A stretch of 64,000 nucleotides of DNA, taken from assembly GCF_009857135.1 (NCBI RefSeq), contig NZ_CP047318.1, forward strand, positions 5,580,001 through 5,644,000. The letters run 5' to 3'. Position numbers and translations under genes: made by a program. Under the pieces are notes generated by a model. That model saw nothing but the letters and a program-made list of their open reading frames with translations, made no database searches and was not told the origin of the DNA. This document shows positions 23,884 through 32,774 of this stretch, piece after piece. Source of the stretch: Streptomyces sp. HM190. GTDB taxonomy: Bacteria; Actinomycetota; Actinomycetes; Streptomycetales; Streptomycetaceae. Numbering within the stretch: the first letter of the stretch is position 1; every line of letters starts with the position of its first letter.

Positions 23884-25209
23884 TTAAATCTGCCCGTCCT
23901 CCAGCATTTCGGTCACCAGGGCCGCGATCTGGGAGCGTTCGGACCGCGTCAGCGTGACGTGAGCGAAGAGCGGGTGGCCCTTCAGCTTCTCCACCACGGC
24001 GACGACGCCGTCGTAGCGGCCGACGCGCAGATTGTCGCGCTGTGCCACGTCATGGGTCAGAACCACCCGTGAGTTCGCCCCGATCCGGGACAGAACGGTC
24101 AGCAGGACGTTCCGCTCCAGCGACTGGGCCTCGTCCACGATGACGAACGCGTCGTGGAGCGAACGGCCGCGGATGTGCGTGAGCGGAAGGACCTCCAGCA
24201 TGCCGCGCGCGGTGACCTCCTCGATGACCTCGCGGGAGGTCACCGCGGAGAGCGTGTCGAAGACCGCCTGCGCCCAGGGGCTCATCTTCTCGGCCTCGCT
24301 GCCGGGGAGATAGCCGAGTTCCTGTCCGCCCACCGCGTACAGCGGTCGGAAGACCATCACCTTCTGGTGCTGGCGCCGTTCGAGCACGGCCTCCAGGCCC
24401 GCGCAGAGCGCGAGCGCGGACTTGCCGGTGCCGGCCCGGCCGCCCATCGACACGATCCCGACGTCCGGGTCGAGCAGCAGGTCCAGCGCGATGCGCTGCT
24501 CGGCGCTGCGGCCGTGGATGCCGAAGGCCTCCCGGTCGCCGCGGACGAGGCGGATGTTGCCGTCCGCCGTCACCCGGCCGAGCGCCTTCCCGCGCTCGGA
24601 CTGGATCGTCAGACCCGTGTGGACGGGCAGGCCGCTGACCTCGGGGACGTAGACCGTCCCCTCCTCGAAGAGGATGTCCACCTGGTCGCCCGGCAGGGTC
24701 ACCTCGGACATCCCGGTCCAGCCGGAGGCGTCCGTGATGGCGAGTTCCGCGCGGTACTCCTCGGCGAGGAGGCCCACGGAGGACGCCTTGATCCTGAGGG
24801 GCAGGTCCTTCGACACGACGGTCACGTCGTAGCCCTCGGCCTGCAGGTTGCGGGCGACCGCCAGGATCCGGGAGTCGTTGTCCCCCAGGCGGTAGCCGGT
24901 CGGCAGGATGCTGGGGTCCGAGTGGTTGAGCTCGACGCGTACGGTCCCGCCGAGGTCCCCGATCGGGATGGGGGCGTCGAGGCGGCCGTGCCGGACCCGG
25001 AACTCGTCGAGCAGACGCAGGGCCTGCCGGGCGAAGTAGCCGAGTTCGGGATGGTGCCTCTTCGCCTCCAGCTCCGTCACCACGACGATCGGAAGCACGA
25101 CCTCGTGCTCGTCGAAGCGGCTCAGAGCGTTCGGGTCGGCCAGCAGGACGCTGGTGTCGAGGACGTAGGTGCGCCGGTCTGGCTTGTGGCGCTTTGTGCT
25201 GGTCACCAC
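23884..25209 (-). CDS. PhoH family protein (PIN + PhoH ATPase)
   Basis: A 441-residue cytoplasmic protein. The N-terminal PIN domain (about residues 14-150) starts TYVLDTSVLLADPNALSRFD and has DNDSRILAVA and VVSKDLPLRIKA. The C-terminal PhoH ATPase has Walker A MGGRAGTGKSALALCAGLEA, Walker B HDAFVIVDEAQSLE, and the late VVLTHDVAQRDNLRVGRYDG. PIN-PhoH (PhoH2/YlaK-like) proteins are predicted RNA helicase-nucleases. The GTG at 25209 gives MVTSTKRHKPDRRTYVLD; a GAGGGGGT stretch lies ten bases upstream. GTG at 25206 is equally possible. Confidence 0.93.
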   Translation of the reverse strand: MVTSTKRHKPDRRTYVLDTSVLLADPNALSRFDEHEVVLPIVVVTELEAKRHHPELGYFARQALRLLDEFRVRHGRLDAPIPIGDLGGTVRVELNHSDPSILPTGYRLGDNDSRILAVARNLQAEGYDVTVVSKDLPLRIKASSVGLLAEEYRAELAITDASGWTGMSEVTLPGDQVDILFEEGTVYVPEVSGLPVHTGLTIQSERGKALGRVTADGNIRLVRGDREAFGIHGRSAEQRIALDLLLDPDVGIVSMGGRAGTGKSALALCAGLEAVLERRQHQKVMVFRPLYAVGGQELGYLPGSEAEKMSPWAQAVFDTLSAVTSREVIEEVTARGMLEVLPLTHIRGRSLHDAFVIVDEAQSLERNVLLTVLSRIGANSRVVLTHDVAQRDNLRVGRYDGVVAVVEKLKGHPLFAHVTLTRSERSQIAALVTEMLEDGQI

Positions 25210-25412
25210 GGAAGGACGTACCCCCTCGGATGAGGTCGGGGAGCGACGGGATGGAACCCAGGGTGGGCAGGGCGGGAACAACCGGCCGGTCGACGGCGCC
25301 GTTGCACGGGCCGGTGACCGGCCCTCCGCTGCTTCGTCCGTGCTGTGACCGCACGATCGGGCTGGTGCAAAGGGCCTCCCGGGCGGACGGCCCCGAGCCG
25401 CCCGCTGAGAAC

Positions 25413-25435
25413 CGACACCCGTGGTTCGGGTGTCG
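25413..25435. other. 9-bp hairpin in the phoH upstream region
   Basis: CGACACCCG pairs perfectly with CGGGTGTCG around loop TGGTT. It lies about 205 bases upstream of the phoH start on the reverse strand. It could be a leader structure, a second terminator for the isoprenyl transferase transcript, or an operator. Confidence 0.5.
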
Positions 25436-25513
25436 ACCTGACTGGCTTATTCCCTCGAACATGCGCGGCCATGCCACGCCGTACGACGGCGCCCCGGTGA
25501 ACTCCTCGTTACT

Positions 25514-25536
25514 TCTGCCGCGAAGGGGGCGGCAGA
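25514..25536 (-). terminator. Hairpin after the isoprenyl transferase gene
   Basis: TCTGCCGC (25514-25521) pairs with GCGGCAGA (25529-25536) with a 7-base loop, 35 bases past the stop of the reverse-strand gene. Confidence 0.6.
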
Positions 25537-25570
25537 CACCTCATCGGTAACGCAGGGGAAATGCGGAGGT

Positions 25571-26344
25571 TCAGCCTCCGTAGCGCCGGTGTCGCACCGC
25601 GTAGTCGCGCAGCGCGCGCAGGAAGTCCACCTTCCGGAAGGCCGGCCAGAAGACGTCGCAGAAGTAGTACTCGGAGTGCGCGGTCTGCCAGAGCATGAAT
25701 CCGGACAACCGCTGCTCGCCGCTCGTACGGATCACCAGGTCGGGGTCGGGCTGGTCCCCGGTGTACAGATGGCGGCCGATCATGTCGACGTCGACGCTCT
25801 CGGCCAGCTCCTCCATCGAGGTGCCCTTCTCCTGGGCGTCGAGGAGCATGGACCGTACGGCGTCGGCGATCTCCTGGCGGCCGCCGTACCCGATGGCGAC
25901 GTTGACCAGTATCCCGTCGACGTGCGCGGTGGCCTCCTCGGACTCCTTGAGGGCCGTCTGGAGCTGCCCGGGGAGCTGGTCGAGGGTGCCCACGTGGTGC
26001 ACCCGCCAGCGGCCGTCGGCGGCGAGGGAGCGCACGACGTCCTCGATGATGCCGAAGAGCGGGACCAGTTCCTCCTGGGGGCGGCCGAAGTTGTCGGTGG
26101 AGAACAGCCAGAGGGTGACGACCTTCACGTCCGTCTCGGTGCACCAGCCGAGGAACTCCTCGATCTTGTCGGCCCCGGCCCGGTGCCCCTGCGCCGTGGT
26201 GGACCCCGCGGCCTTCGCCCAGCGCCGGTTGCCGTCCATGATGACGCCGATGTGCTTGGGCACCTGGGCGTGGTCGAGGTGCCCCTCGACCCTGCGTGCG
26301 TAGACCTTGACCAGCAGGCCGCGCAGTGTGTCGCGCAGGTTCAC
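25571..26344 (-). CDS. uppS: Isoprenyl transferase (cis-prenyl / undecaprenyl diphosphate synthase type)
   Basis: A 257-residue cis-prenyltransferase that condenses isopentenyl diphosphate onto an allylic primer to make polyprenyl carriers for cell-wall precursors. The diphosphate-binding motif is HIGVIMDGNRRWAKAAGSTT with catalytic D37. Further family motifs are FLGWCTETDVKVVTLWLFST, ILVNVAIGYGGRQEI and DLVIRTSGEQRLSGFMLWQT, then EYYFCDVFWPAF. Start GTG at 26344. Streptomyces often has more than one such enzyme; chain length cannot be read from sequence alone. Confidence 0.95.
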   Translation of the reverse strand: MNLRDTLRGLLVKVYARRVEGHLDHAQVPKHIGVIMDGNRRWAKAAGSTTAQGHRAGADKIEEFLGWCTETDVKVVTLWLFSTDNFGRPQEELVPLFGIIEDVVRSLAADGRWRVHHVGTLDQLPGQLQTALKESEEATAHVDGILVNVAIGYGGRQEIADAVRSMLLDAQEKGTSMEELAESVDVDMIGRHLYTGDQPDPDLVIRTSGEQRLSGFMLWQTAHSEYYFCDVFWPAFRKVDFLRALRDYAVRHRRYGG

Positions 26345-26569
26345 GTGAAGCCCCTCCGGTGTCGCTGCCGTCCCCTTGGTTGGCAGAGCCTACCGGTGCT
26401 GGAGGCCAAGTCCGCCAAGGGGTGTTCGGGGCTGCGGGCCCCTCGGGGGCCCTTCGGAGGGCTTTCCGGAGGCCCTCCGGGATCCGTCCCGGACACCCGC
26501 CCGCACGCCCGCCCGGCCTGCTCGCCCGGCCCCCTCGCCCGGACCGCGGAGAGGTGTCCGCGGACGGGC

Positions 26570-26660
26570 AGAAAAAACGGGCCGGTCCGTGGGGGGGAGA
26601 CGGACCGGCCCGAGGGGGGGTTTCCACCATAACCCTTCGTGAGTGATGCTGCGTGCATCG
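26570..26660 (-). ncRNA. Candidate 6C-like small RNA ending in a C-rich-loop terminator
   Basis: Read leftward, the stretch has a run of seven C, then a perfect 13-bp stem (CGGGCCGGTCCGT / ACGGACCGGCCCG) whose loop is CTCCCCCCC, followed at once by TTTTTT. Two runs of six or more C, one in a hairpin loop of the terminator, are the hallmark of the actinobacterial 6C small RNA. The first C run lies after GGGTTATGGTGGAAA; I cannot draw its stem-loop with certainty. No protein gene ends here on this strand, which supports a short RNA gene. The 5' end is a guess. Confidence 0.5.
26578..26612 (-). terminator. Intrinsic terminator with U-tract (reverse strand)
   Basis: A perfect 13-bp stem with a 9-base loop, followed on the reverse strand by six T. 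A true U-tract is uncommon among terminators in such a GC-rich genome. It ends the candidate small RNA described at this place. Confidence 0.85.
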
Positions 26661-27212
26661 GCGTGCCACAACTACTCTGCGGAGTCGGACGACAGCGCGA
26701 GGGTGAGTGCGGAAGCAGGCATTCAGGGTGCGATCAAGGGGTTATCGCGGCCGGATCGCGACCGATTCCAAGGGGAAGAGCGGGAATCCTGGTGGATTCA
26801 TGAGGTTCGCGCATGCTTGTGCGACTCTCGGGGGGAGACGGTGGAGCGCGCTCGTGTGGGTGAAGCGGCGCCGGAACGCCCGCTTGACGGACGGCGGCCA
26901 CCGCGACCGGCGCGGCCACCGGTTCGCGGCACCGCGCAGCCCCCTCCACTGCGCGGTGCCGCCCGCGCAGCTTTGCTCACGCGAATTACCTTGGTCTGAA
27001 CCTACGTGAGAGGGGTTGTGCGAGCCAAGTCGCGGCCGATAACGATGCGGACACCAAGGCGAGGGCGGTCGGCCGACGGGGCACCCCCTCGGGCTGCGGC
27101 GTGCGCCCCCTCACCCGGACGGCTCACGCGGACCGACCTCGAAGTGCCCTTGCCCGCCACCGCAGTTGGCGAAAGGGAAGATCGTCGGCCGGCTACCCCC
27201 GTCCCTGACCGG

Positions 27213-28001
27213 CTACGGCCGCGTCGGCTTGCGCGCCTCGAAGAGGTGGCGGGCGCTGTGAGCGACGAAACATCCCTCGCGCTCGATCCGCTCGTGGAGC
27301 GAGCGCAGCCGGGGCAGATACGCGTCGACGGTGAAGCCGGGCACCATCCAGACGACCTTCTTCAGGAAGTGCACGACGGCGGCGATGTCGTAGAACTCCA
27401 TCCGGAGCCGCTCGGCCCGCAGATCCACGACCTCCAGCCCCGCCGCCTCCGCGTCGGCGCGCTCACGCTCGGGGTCCCGGCCGGCGCGGACCTCGTCCGG
27501 CAGAGGGCCGGTGAAGTGCTCGACGAGCTCGAAGGCGCTGGCGGGCCCCACGTGCTGGGCGAAGTAGATGCCGCCGGGCCCGAGCACCCGGGCGATCTCC
27601 GTCCAGTGCGCCCGGACCGGGTGCCGGCTGGTGACCAGGTCGAAGGCCCCGTCCGCGAAGGGCAGGGGCGCGTCCTCGGGGCTCGCCACGACCACCGCCC
27701 CGCGCGGATGCAGCAGGGCGGTGGCCTTGGCGACGTTCGGCGGCCACCCCTCGGTGGCGACGGTCAGCCGGGGCAGCCGCGGGGCGGAGTCCAGCACCTC
27801 CCCGCCCCCGGTCTGGATGTCCAGCGCGGCCGACGCCCGCCCCAGCCGCTCCGCCATCCCCCGCGCGTACCCCCAGGAGGGCCGGGCCTCACTGGCCCGC
27901 CCCTCGAACCACGAGAAGTCCCACCCCTCGGTCGGCACGGCATCGCCCTCGGCGACCAGCTCGTCGAACGTGGGGGAGGGAGCGGAGGGGCGACCAGTCA
28001 T
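27213..28001 (-). CDS. SAM-dependent class I methyltransferase
   Basis: A 262-residue protein of the Methyltransf_11 kind. SAM-binding motif I is degenerate but placed as SAALDIQTGGGEVLDSAPRL; the acidic motif II region follows in LTVATEGWPPNVAKA; motif III is ASPEDAPLPFADGAFDLVTS and IARVLGPGGIYFAQHVG. The C-terminal half has YDIAAVVHFLKKVVWMVPGF, a signature of a family of uncharacterised actinobacterial methyltransferases. Substrate unknown. The ATG at 28001 gives MTGRPSAPSPTFDELVAEGD; longer reading to the right gives only Arg/Ala-rich sequence. Confidence 0.88.
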   Translation of the reverse strand: MTGRPSAPSPTFDELVAEGDAVPTEGWDFSWFEGRASEARPSWGYARGMAERLGRASAALDIQTGGGEVLDSAPRLPRLTVATEGWPPNVAKATALLHPRGAVVVASPEDAPLPFADGAFDLVTSRHPVRAHWTEIARVLGPGGIYFAQHVGPASAFELVEHFTGPLPDEVRAGRDPERERADAEAAGLEVVDLRAERLRMEFYDIAAVVHFLKKVVWMVPGFTVDAYLPRLRSLHERIEREGCFVAHSARHLFEARKPTRP

Positions 28002-28111
28002 GGGCAGGGATTCTGCCGAGCACGTGCCCGGGACGCGAGCGCTTTTCAGCGGGCCGCGCGGCGCGTCAGCCGGCCTGCCCCCGCAGGGACCGCAGGCCCC
28101 CTGCGAGGGCT

Positions 28112-28135
28112 CGGGGACCGTGCGAACGGTCCCCG
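28112..28135 (-). terminator. Hairpin terminator after ahpD
   Basis: CGGGGACCGT and ACGGTCCCCG form a perfect 10-bp stem with tetraloop GCGA, 55-78 bases past the ahpD stop on the reverse strand. Confidence 0.7.
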
Positions 28136-28189
28136 CACCGACCGCGGCCGCCGACGCGACCCGCGCCCCGCCCGCAGGGCTCCGGCGGT

Positions 28190-28723
28190 CTACTCGGAGA
28201 GGATCGCCTCCGCCTCCAGCGTGACCCCCACCGCCTGGATCACCGACGCGATCTTGAACGCCTCCTGCACGGTCTCCCGGTCGACCCCGGCCTTCCGCAG
28301 GACCTGCTCGTGCGAGTCGAGGCACAGCCCGCAGCCGTTGATCGCGGACACCGCGAACGACCACAGCTCGAAGTCGACCTTGTCGACCCCGGGGTTGCCG
28401 AGCACGTTCATCCGCAGCCCGGCGCGCAGATTGCCGTACTCGTGGTCCGACAGCAGATGCCGCGTCCGGTAGAAGACGTTGTTCATCGCCATCACCGCCG
28501 CCGCGGACTTCGCCGCCGTGTAGGCCTCGGGCGACAGGTTCGCCCTGGCCTCCGGAGCGAGCTCCCGCAGCACCACGGCCGAGCGCGAGGCGATCGCCGT
28601 GGCGAGCACGGTGCCCCACAGCTGCTGCGCGGGCAGCTCGGAGTTGCCGATGACGGACCCCAGATTGAGGCGGAGGTCCTTGGCGTAGTCCGGTATGGCG
28701 GACTTCAGAGCGTCGAGGGACAT
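28190..28723 (-). CDS. ahpD: Alkyl hydroperoxide reductase AhpD
   Basis: A 177-residue member of the carboxymuconolactone decarboxylase fold. The redox pair is C131 and C134 in AINGCGLCLDSHEQVLRKAG, with H138 completing the relay and an upstream Glu in FELWSF. The spacing matches mycobacterial AhpD, which reduces AhpC using dihydrolipoamide-linked donors. It is downstream of ahpC with a 7-bp gap and surely cotranscribed. All catalytic residues appear intact. Confidence 0.96.
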   Translation of the reverse strand: MSLDALKSAIPDYAKDLRLNLGSVIGNSELPAQQLWGTVLATAIASRSAVVLRELAPEARANLSPEAYTAAKSAAAVMAMNNVFYRTRHLLSDHEYGNLRAGLRMNVLGNPGVDKVDFELWSFAVSAINGCGLCLDSHEQVLRKAGVDRETVQEAFKIASVIQAVGVTLEAEAILSE

Positions 28724-28730
28724 CGCGGAC

Positions 28731-29285
28731 TCACTCCCCGGCCAGCAGCTTGACGGGGTCCAGTGTCTCGTCGCCCTTGGTCCAGTTGCACGGGCACAGC
28801 TCGTCGGTCTGCAGGGCGTCCAGGACCCGCAGGACCTCCTTGGGGTTACGGCCCACCGAGCCCGCGGTCACCATGGCGAACTGGATCTCGTTGTTCGGGT
28901 CCACGATGAACACCGCGCGCTTGGCGAAGCCCTCCTCGTCCTCGATGCCGAGGTCCCGCATCAGCTCGTGCCGGGAGTCGGCCATCATCGGGAACGGCAG
29001 GTCGCGCAGGTCGTCGTGGTCCTTGCGCCAGGCGTGGTGCACGAACTCGGAGTCGCCGGAGAAGCCGAGGACCTGGGCGTCGCGGTCGGCGAACTCGTCG
29101 TTCAGCCTGCCGAACGCGGCGATCTCGGTGGGACACACAAAGGTGAAGTCCTTCGGCCACGCGAACACGACCTTCCACTGACCCTCGTAGGTCTTGTGGT
29201 TGATCCGCTCGAACTCCTTGCCCTTCTCCAGCGAGACGCAGGCCATCAGGTCGAACGCGGGGAACTTGTCACCGACAGTGAGCAC
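28731..29285 (-). CDS. ahpC: Alkyl hydroperoxide reductase AhpC (peroxiredoxin)
   Basis: A 184-residue 2-Cys peroxiredoxin that reduces organic peroxides and H2O2. The peroxidatic C51 is in DFTFVCPTEIAAFG; C-terminal cysteines are in LQTDELCPCNWTKG. GDSEFVHHAWRKDHDDL and the PFPMMADSRHELMRDLG stretch are typical. I chose the GTG at 29285, which has AAGGAG five bases upstream; the ATG at 29300 would place that site inside the gene. Divergent oxyR and operator-like sequences in between indicate peroxide control. Confidence 0.96.
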   Translation of the reverse strand: MLTVGDKFPAFDLMACVSLEKGKEFERINHKTYEGQWKVVFAWPKDFTFVCPTEIAAFGRLNDEFADRDAQVLGFSGDSEFVHHAWRKDHDDLRDLPFPMMADSRHELMRDLGIEDEEGFAKRAVFIVDPNNEIQFAMVTAGSVGRNPKEVLRVLDALQTDELCPCNWTKGDETLDPVKLLAGE

Positions 29286-29400
29286 AGGCTCTCCTTGCAA
29301 TGCGAAAACACCCCTTGGAGCAGGGGTTTCCGACGGGTTGGACGATCACGATGGTGGCACAGGGTGCATTGATCAATGAAATAGCTACACTCGGTCGGGT

Positions 29401-29419
29401 TGATCGAATGCGGTTATCA
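29401..29419. promoter_or_regulatory. LysR-type (OxyR) operator candidate between ahpC and oxyR
   Basis: TGAT-N11-ATCA at 29401-29419 is an interrupted dyad of LysR-type length, directly before oxyR. A second perfect palindrome, ATTGATCAAT, lies at 29368-29377. Both sit in the divergent gap, where OxyR is known to control ahpC and itself. Which one is the true site cannot be decided by eye. Confidence 0.5.
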
Positions 29420-29448
29420 GTGACTGTCAGTGAAAGGTGGGGTCCCAG

Positions 29449-30396
29449 GTGCGGCCTGCCGTGAACGGTGCCGTCCGTCGCCGGCCCAGCCTCTCCCAGT
29501 TGCGGGCCTTCGCGGCCGTCGCCGAGCATCTGCACTTCCGGGACGCCGCGACCGCGATAGGGATGAGCCAGCCCGCCCTGTCCGGCGCCGTCTCCGCGCT
29601 GGAGGAGACGCTGGGCGTGACGCTGGTCGAGCGGACCACCCGCAAGGTGCTCCTCTCGCCCGCCGGCGAGCGACTGGCCGTACGGGCGCGTGCGGTGCTG
29701 GCCGAGATGGCGGCGCTGTTGGAGGAGGCAGAGGCGGTGCGGGCGCCCTTCACCGGGGCGCTGCGCCTGGGTGTGATCCCCACGGTGGCGCCGTATCTGC
29801 TGCCGACGGTCCTCAACCTCGTCCACGAGCGCTACCCGGACCTCGACCTCCAGGTGCACGAGGAGCAGACCGCGAACCTGCTCGACGGCCTCACCACCGG
29901 CCGGCTCGACCTGCTGCTCCTCGCCGTGCCGCTGGGTGTCCCCGGCGTCACCGAACTACCCCTCTTCGACGAGGACTTCGTGCTCGTCACCCCGCTCGGC
30001 CATGAACTGGGCGGCCGGCAGGGCATACCCCGCGAGGCACTGCGCGCGCTCCACCTGCTGCTGCTCGACGAGGGCCACTGCCTGCGCGACCAGGCCCTGG
30101 ACATCTGCCGGGAGGCCGGCCGCGACGACGTCCCCGTCACCACGACCGCCGCCGGTCTCTCCACCCTCGTCCAACTCGTCGCGGGCGGCCTCGGGGTGAC
30201 CCTGCTGCCGCGGACCGCCGTCACCGTGGAGACCGGCCGGAACCCGCAGCTGCTGACGGGCCGCTTCGCGCACCCGGCGCCGAGCCGCCGCGTCGCCCTC
30301 GCCATGCGGACGGGCGCCGCGCGGGCGGCCGAGTACGAGGAACTGGCCGCAGCGCTCCGTCAGGCGCTGCGGCCGTTGCCGGTCCGGGTGCTGTAG
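29449..30396 (+). CDS. oxyR: Peroxide-sensing LysR regulator OxyR
   Basis: A 315-residue LysR-type activator. The N-terminal winged helix is SLSQLRAFAAVAEHLHFRDA then ATAIGMSQPALSGAVSALEE. The effector domain (RLGVIPTVAPYLLPTVLNLV) contains C211 and C220 in DEGHCLRDQALDIC, nine residues apart as in the redox switch of E. coli OxyR (C199/C208). Oxidation forms a disulfide that activates transcription of the divergent ahpCD operon. Start GTG at 29449 has AAAGGTGGGG at good spacing; GTG at 29437 is in frame but lies inside that site. Confidence 0.95.
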   Translation: MRPAVNGAVRRRPSLSQLRAFAAVAEHLHFRDAATAIGMSQPALSGAVSALEETLGVTLVERTTRKVLLSPAGERLAVRARAVLAEMAALLEEAEAVRAPFTGALRLGVIPTVAPYLLPTVLNLVHERYPDLDLQVHEEQTANLLDGLTTGRLDLLLLAVPLGVPGVTELPLFDEDFVLVTPLGHELGGRQGIPREALRALHLLLLDEGHCLRDQALDICREAGRDDVPVTTTAAGLSTLVQLVAGGLGVTLLPRTAVTVETGRNPQLLTGRFAHPAPSRRVALAMRTGAARAAEYEELAAALRQALRPLPVRVL

Positions 30397-30419
30397 CCGC
30401 ACCCCGCGCAGGGGCCCGC

Positions 30420-32774
30420 CTACTCGGTGCGCAGCCCCTCCGGACGCATCATCCTCACCAGCGGCGGCATGCTCAGGGCCGTGACCAGGACGACGACACC
30501 CGCGCCGATGCCGGTCATCGACAGCACGCTCGCCCAGTCGACGGCCACGTCGGCGCTCGTCATCCTCACCAGGACGGCGCCCAGGGTCAGGCCGACCGCC
30601 AGGGCGAGGGCGAGGCCGAGGGTGATCGGGATCGCCGTCTGCCACAGCACGGACAGCCCGAGGGTGCGGCGCCGGGTGCCGAACGCGACCAGCGCGGACA
30701 GCAGCTTCCTGCGCTCCCGGAGCTGCTCCAGCTGGGAGACGAGGAGGCTCGCGCCGATCAGGACGAGGACGGCGGTCGCGCCGACCAGCAGCCCGGTGCG
30801 GATGTCCGTGAACTGCTCCGCCTGCTGGGTCGACTCCCACTCCCAGGTCCGGATGAGCGGGTCGATCGCCACGGCCGCGTTGCGCACCTCGTCGAGCGCG
30901 TCCGGGACCGCGGGGTCCGTCCGTACGTACACGGTGCTGGAGAGGTCCGACCCGCTCTTCGCGGGCAGGGCGCCCCGGGTCAGCAACAGCCCCGACGTCC
31001 CCGGCCGCAGCGAGTCGGCGCGCCCGGTCGCCTTCCTGGTCCCGGCCGGCAGCTTCCAGGCGGTCTCGGCGCGCGGCTCCTCCCCGCTGTAGGACGGGTC
31101 GAAGTACACGGTGCGGCCCGCGGTGGCGAGACTCGCCGTCACCGGGTCGGCCGGGTCGGGCACGAAGAAGACGTCGCCGTCGCGGCACGAGGGGATCCTC
31201 GCGAGTTCGCGCAGCGCGGCGCAGTCGCCGACGGTCACCCCCAGCCACCGCTCGGGGTCCTTGGCGGTGGCGGACACCTGCGTCGTGGACAGCGCGGCGG
31301 TGGCCGCGACGCCCTTGGCCCGCCTCAGCTTCTCCCCGACGGCGCCGATCGAGCCGTCCTGCGGGAGGACCAGCTCCAGCCGGGCGCGCGAGGTGTCCTT
31401 GCCGGTCGGCTCCGTGAACCGGCCCTCGACCCCGGCGAACAGCATCTGCAGGGCGATCGCGCCGGCCACCGCCACCGCGATGCCGTTGACCATGCGGGCC
31501 GCCGAGCCGCCGCTCAGCTGGAGGCGGCGGACGGCGAGTTGCCAGGAGAGGGCGCCGGCGCCGAGCCGGGCGACGAACGCCTCGACGATCCACGGCAGCA
31601 GCGCCGTGATGCCGCACAGCAGCAGGACGACACCGCCGGTCACCAGGTACTCGTTGAACTCGCCGTTCTCCGAGCCCTGGCCGAGCATCGGGTAGAGCAG
31701 GGCGAGACCGCCGAGCGGCAGCAGCAGCCGCCACCAGAGCCTGCGGCGGGCCGGTCCGGCGGTGCGCACCACACCGAGGGGTTCGATGACGACGCCGCGC
31801 AGCGCGACCAGCGTGACGAGGACGGCGGCGGCCGGCACGGCCAGCGCGACCAGCAGCGCCAGAGAGGGGGAGGGGTTGAGGTCGCTGGGGAACACGCTGA
31901 CGCCGAACACCTCGACGGAAGCGGCGACCTCCCGGCCGAGTAGGAAGAACCCGGTCCCGAAGAGCAGCCCCAGCACGGACCCGGCGAGGGCCTCGCCCGC
32001 CGCGATCCGGCGGGTCATACGGCTGTCGGAGCCGACCAGCCGGAGCGCCGCGAGCCGGCGGTCGCGGCGTTCGCCGCCGAACCTCACGGCCGTGGCGATG
32101 AAGACGGCGACCGGCGTCAGCAGCACGACGAAGACGACCAGGGTGAGCAGCAGCAGGACCGGGTCGACCTCCTGCTCCGGCTGGTCCGTCGACGAACCGA
32201 ACCGGTCGATGCGGGCCACCACCGAGCCGTCGAGCCGCTCGGCGAGGCCCTCGGCACCGGCGTAGTAGGTGAGGTCGCCCGAACCGATGAGCCCGTCCTG
32301 GCCGATGGTCCCCACCGTCCTGTACGGCAGCCGCTCGCGCAGCAGTCTCCCGTCGTCGGAGCCCAGCAGTTCGGCGAGGGCGGGGGAGACGACCATCTCG
32401 CCGGGGGCGGGGAACTCCGCGACCCCCGGCGGCAGCGGCGCGTCGGCGCCCTCGGGTTCGACGAGCCGGCCACGGATCTCCTGGTACCGGTACTCGGTGT
32501 CCGTGTCGGCGATGAGCAGACTCCGGTCGGTCGGCTTCGACTCGGCGTTGTTCTGGAGGTAGCCGATCCCCCGGTCCTGCCGGGCCGCCTCGCGGGCGTC
32601 CCGCCCGGACAGCACGCTCGGCAGGGCCGCGGTGAGCAGCAGCAGCGCCACCCCGAGACCCACGCCGAACGCGGTGAGCACGGCGCGCACCCAGCCCTCA
32701 CGGCCCCCGGTGAAGGTGAACCGCGCGCCCATCGCCAGGTCCCGGTACCACTGGCCGACCACGGCGGACCTCAT
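30420..32774 (-). CDS. ABC transporter permease, FtsX/MacB type
   Basis: A 784-residue permease with two FtsX domains. An N-terminal helix (VRAVLTAFGVGLGVALLLLT) is followed by an extracellular domain, then three helices (VLLLLTLVVFVVLLTPVAVF; GEALAGSVLGLLFGTGFFLL; LALLVALAVPAAAVLVTLVA), a second set near residues 345-440, another large outside domain, and three C-terminal helices (TGLLVGATAVLVLIGASLLV onward). It works with the ATPase encoded immediately upstream (ATGA overlap). Such exporters handle peptides, lipids or antibiotics; the substrate is unknown. Confidence 0.92.
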   Translation of the reverse strand: MRSAVVGQWYRDLAMGARFTFTGGREGWVRAVLTAFGVGLGVALLLLTAALPSVLSGRDAREAARQDRGIGYLQNNAESKPTDRSLLIADTDTEYRYQEIRGRLVEPEGADAPLPPGVAEFPAPGEMVVSPALAELLGSDDGRLLRERLPYRTVGTIGQDGLIGSGDLTYYAGAEGLAERLDGSVVARIDRFGSSTDQPEQEVDPVLLLLTLVVFVVLLTPVAVFIATAVRFGGERRDRRLAALRLVGSDSRMTRRIAAGEALAGSVLGLLFGTGFFLLGREVAASVEVFGVSVFPSDLNPSPSLALLVALAVPAAAVLVTLVALRGVVIEPLGVVRTAGPARRRLWWRLLLPLGGLALLYPMLGQGSENGEFNEYLVTGGVVLLLCGITALLPWIVEAFVARLGAGALSWQLAVRRLQLSGGSAARMVNGIAVAVAGAIALQMLFAGVEGRFTEPTGKDTSRARLELVLPQDGSIGAVGEKLRRAKGVAATAALSTTQVSATAKDPERWLGVTVGDCAALRELARIPSCRDGDVFFVPDPADPVTASLATAGRTVYFDPSYSGEEPRAETAWKLPAGTRKATGRADSLRPGTSGLLLTRGALPAKSGSDLSSTVYVRTDPAVPDALDEVRNAAVAIDPLIRTWEWESTQQAEQFTDIRTGLLVGATAVLVLIGASLLVSQLEQLRERRKLLSALVAFGTRRRTLGLSVLWQTAIPITLGLALALAVGLTLGAVLVRMTSADVAVDWASVLSMTGIGAGVVVLVTALSMPPLVRMMRPEGLRTE

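Larger units (their letters stand above)
25210..25570. other. 361-bp gap between phoH and the isoprenyl transferase gene
   Basis: Both neighbours are read leftward. The gap holds two hairpins (25413-25435 and 25514-25536) and, nearer phoH, its presumed promoter. No open frame here has both a good start and typical codon use. Confidence 0.6.
26345..27212. other. 868-bp region without a convincing protein gene
   Basis: It lies between the isoprenyl transferase gene and the methyltransferase gene, both read leftward. It contains an intrinsic terminator on the reverse strand at 26578-26612 that belongs to neither neighbour, suggesting an RNA gene. Forward frames around 26700-27010 (for example one starting MRFAHACATLGGRRWSALVW) are Arg-rich and have weak codon bias; I do not call them. 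Confidence 0.5.
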
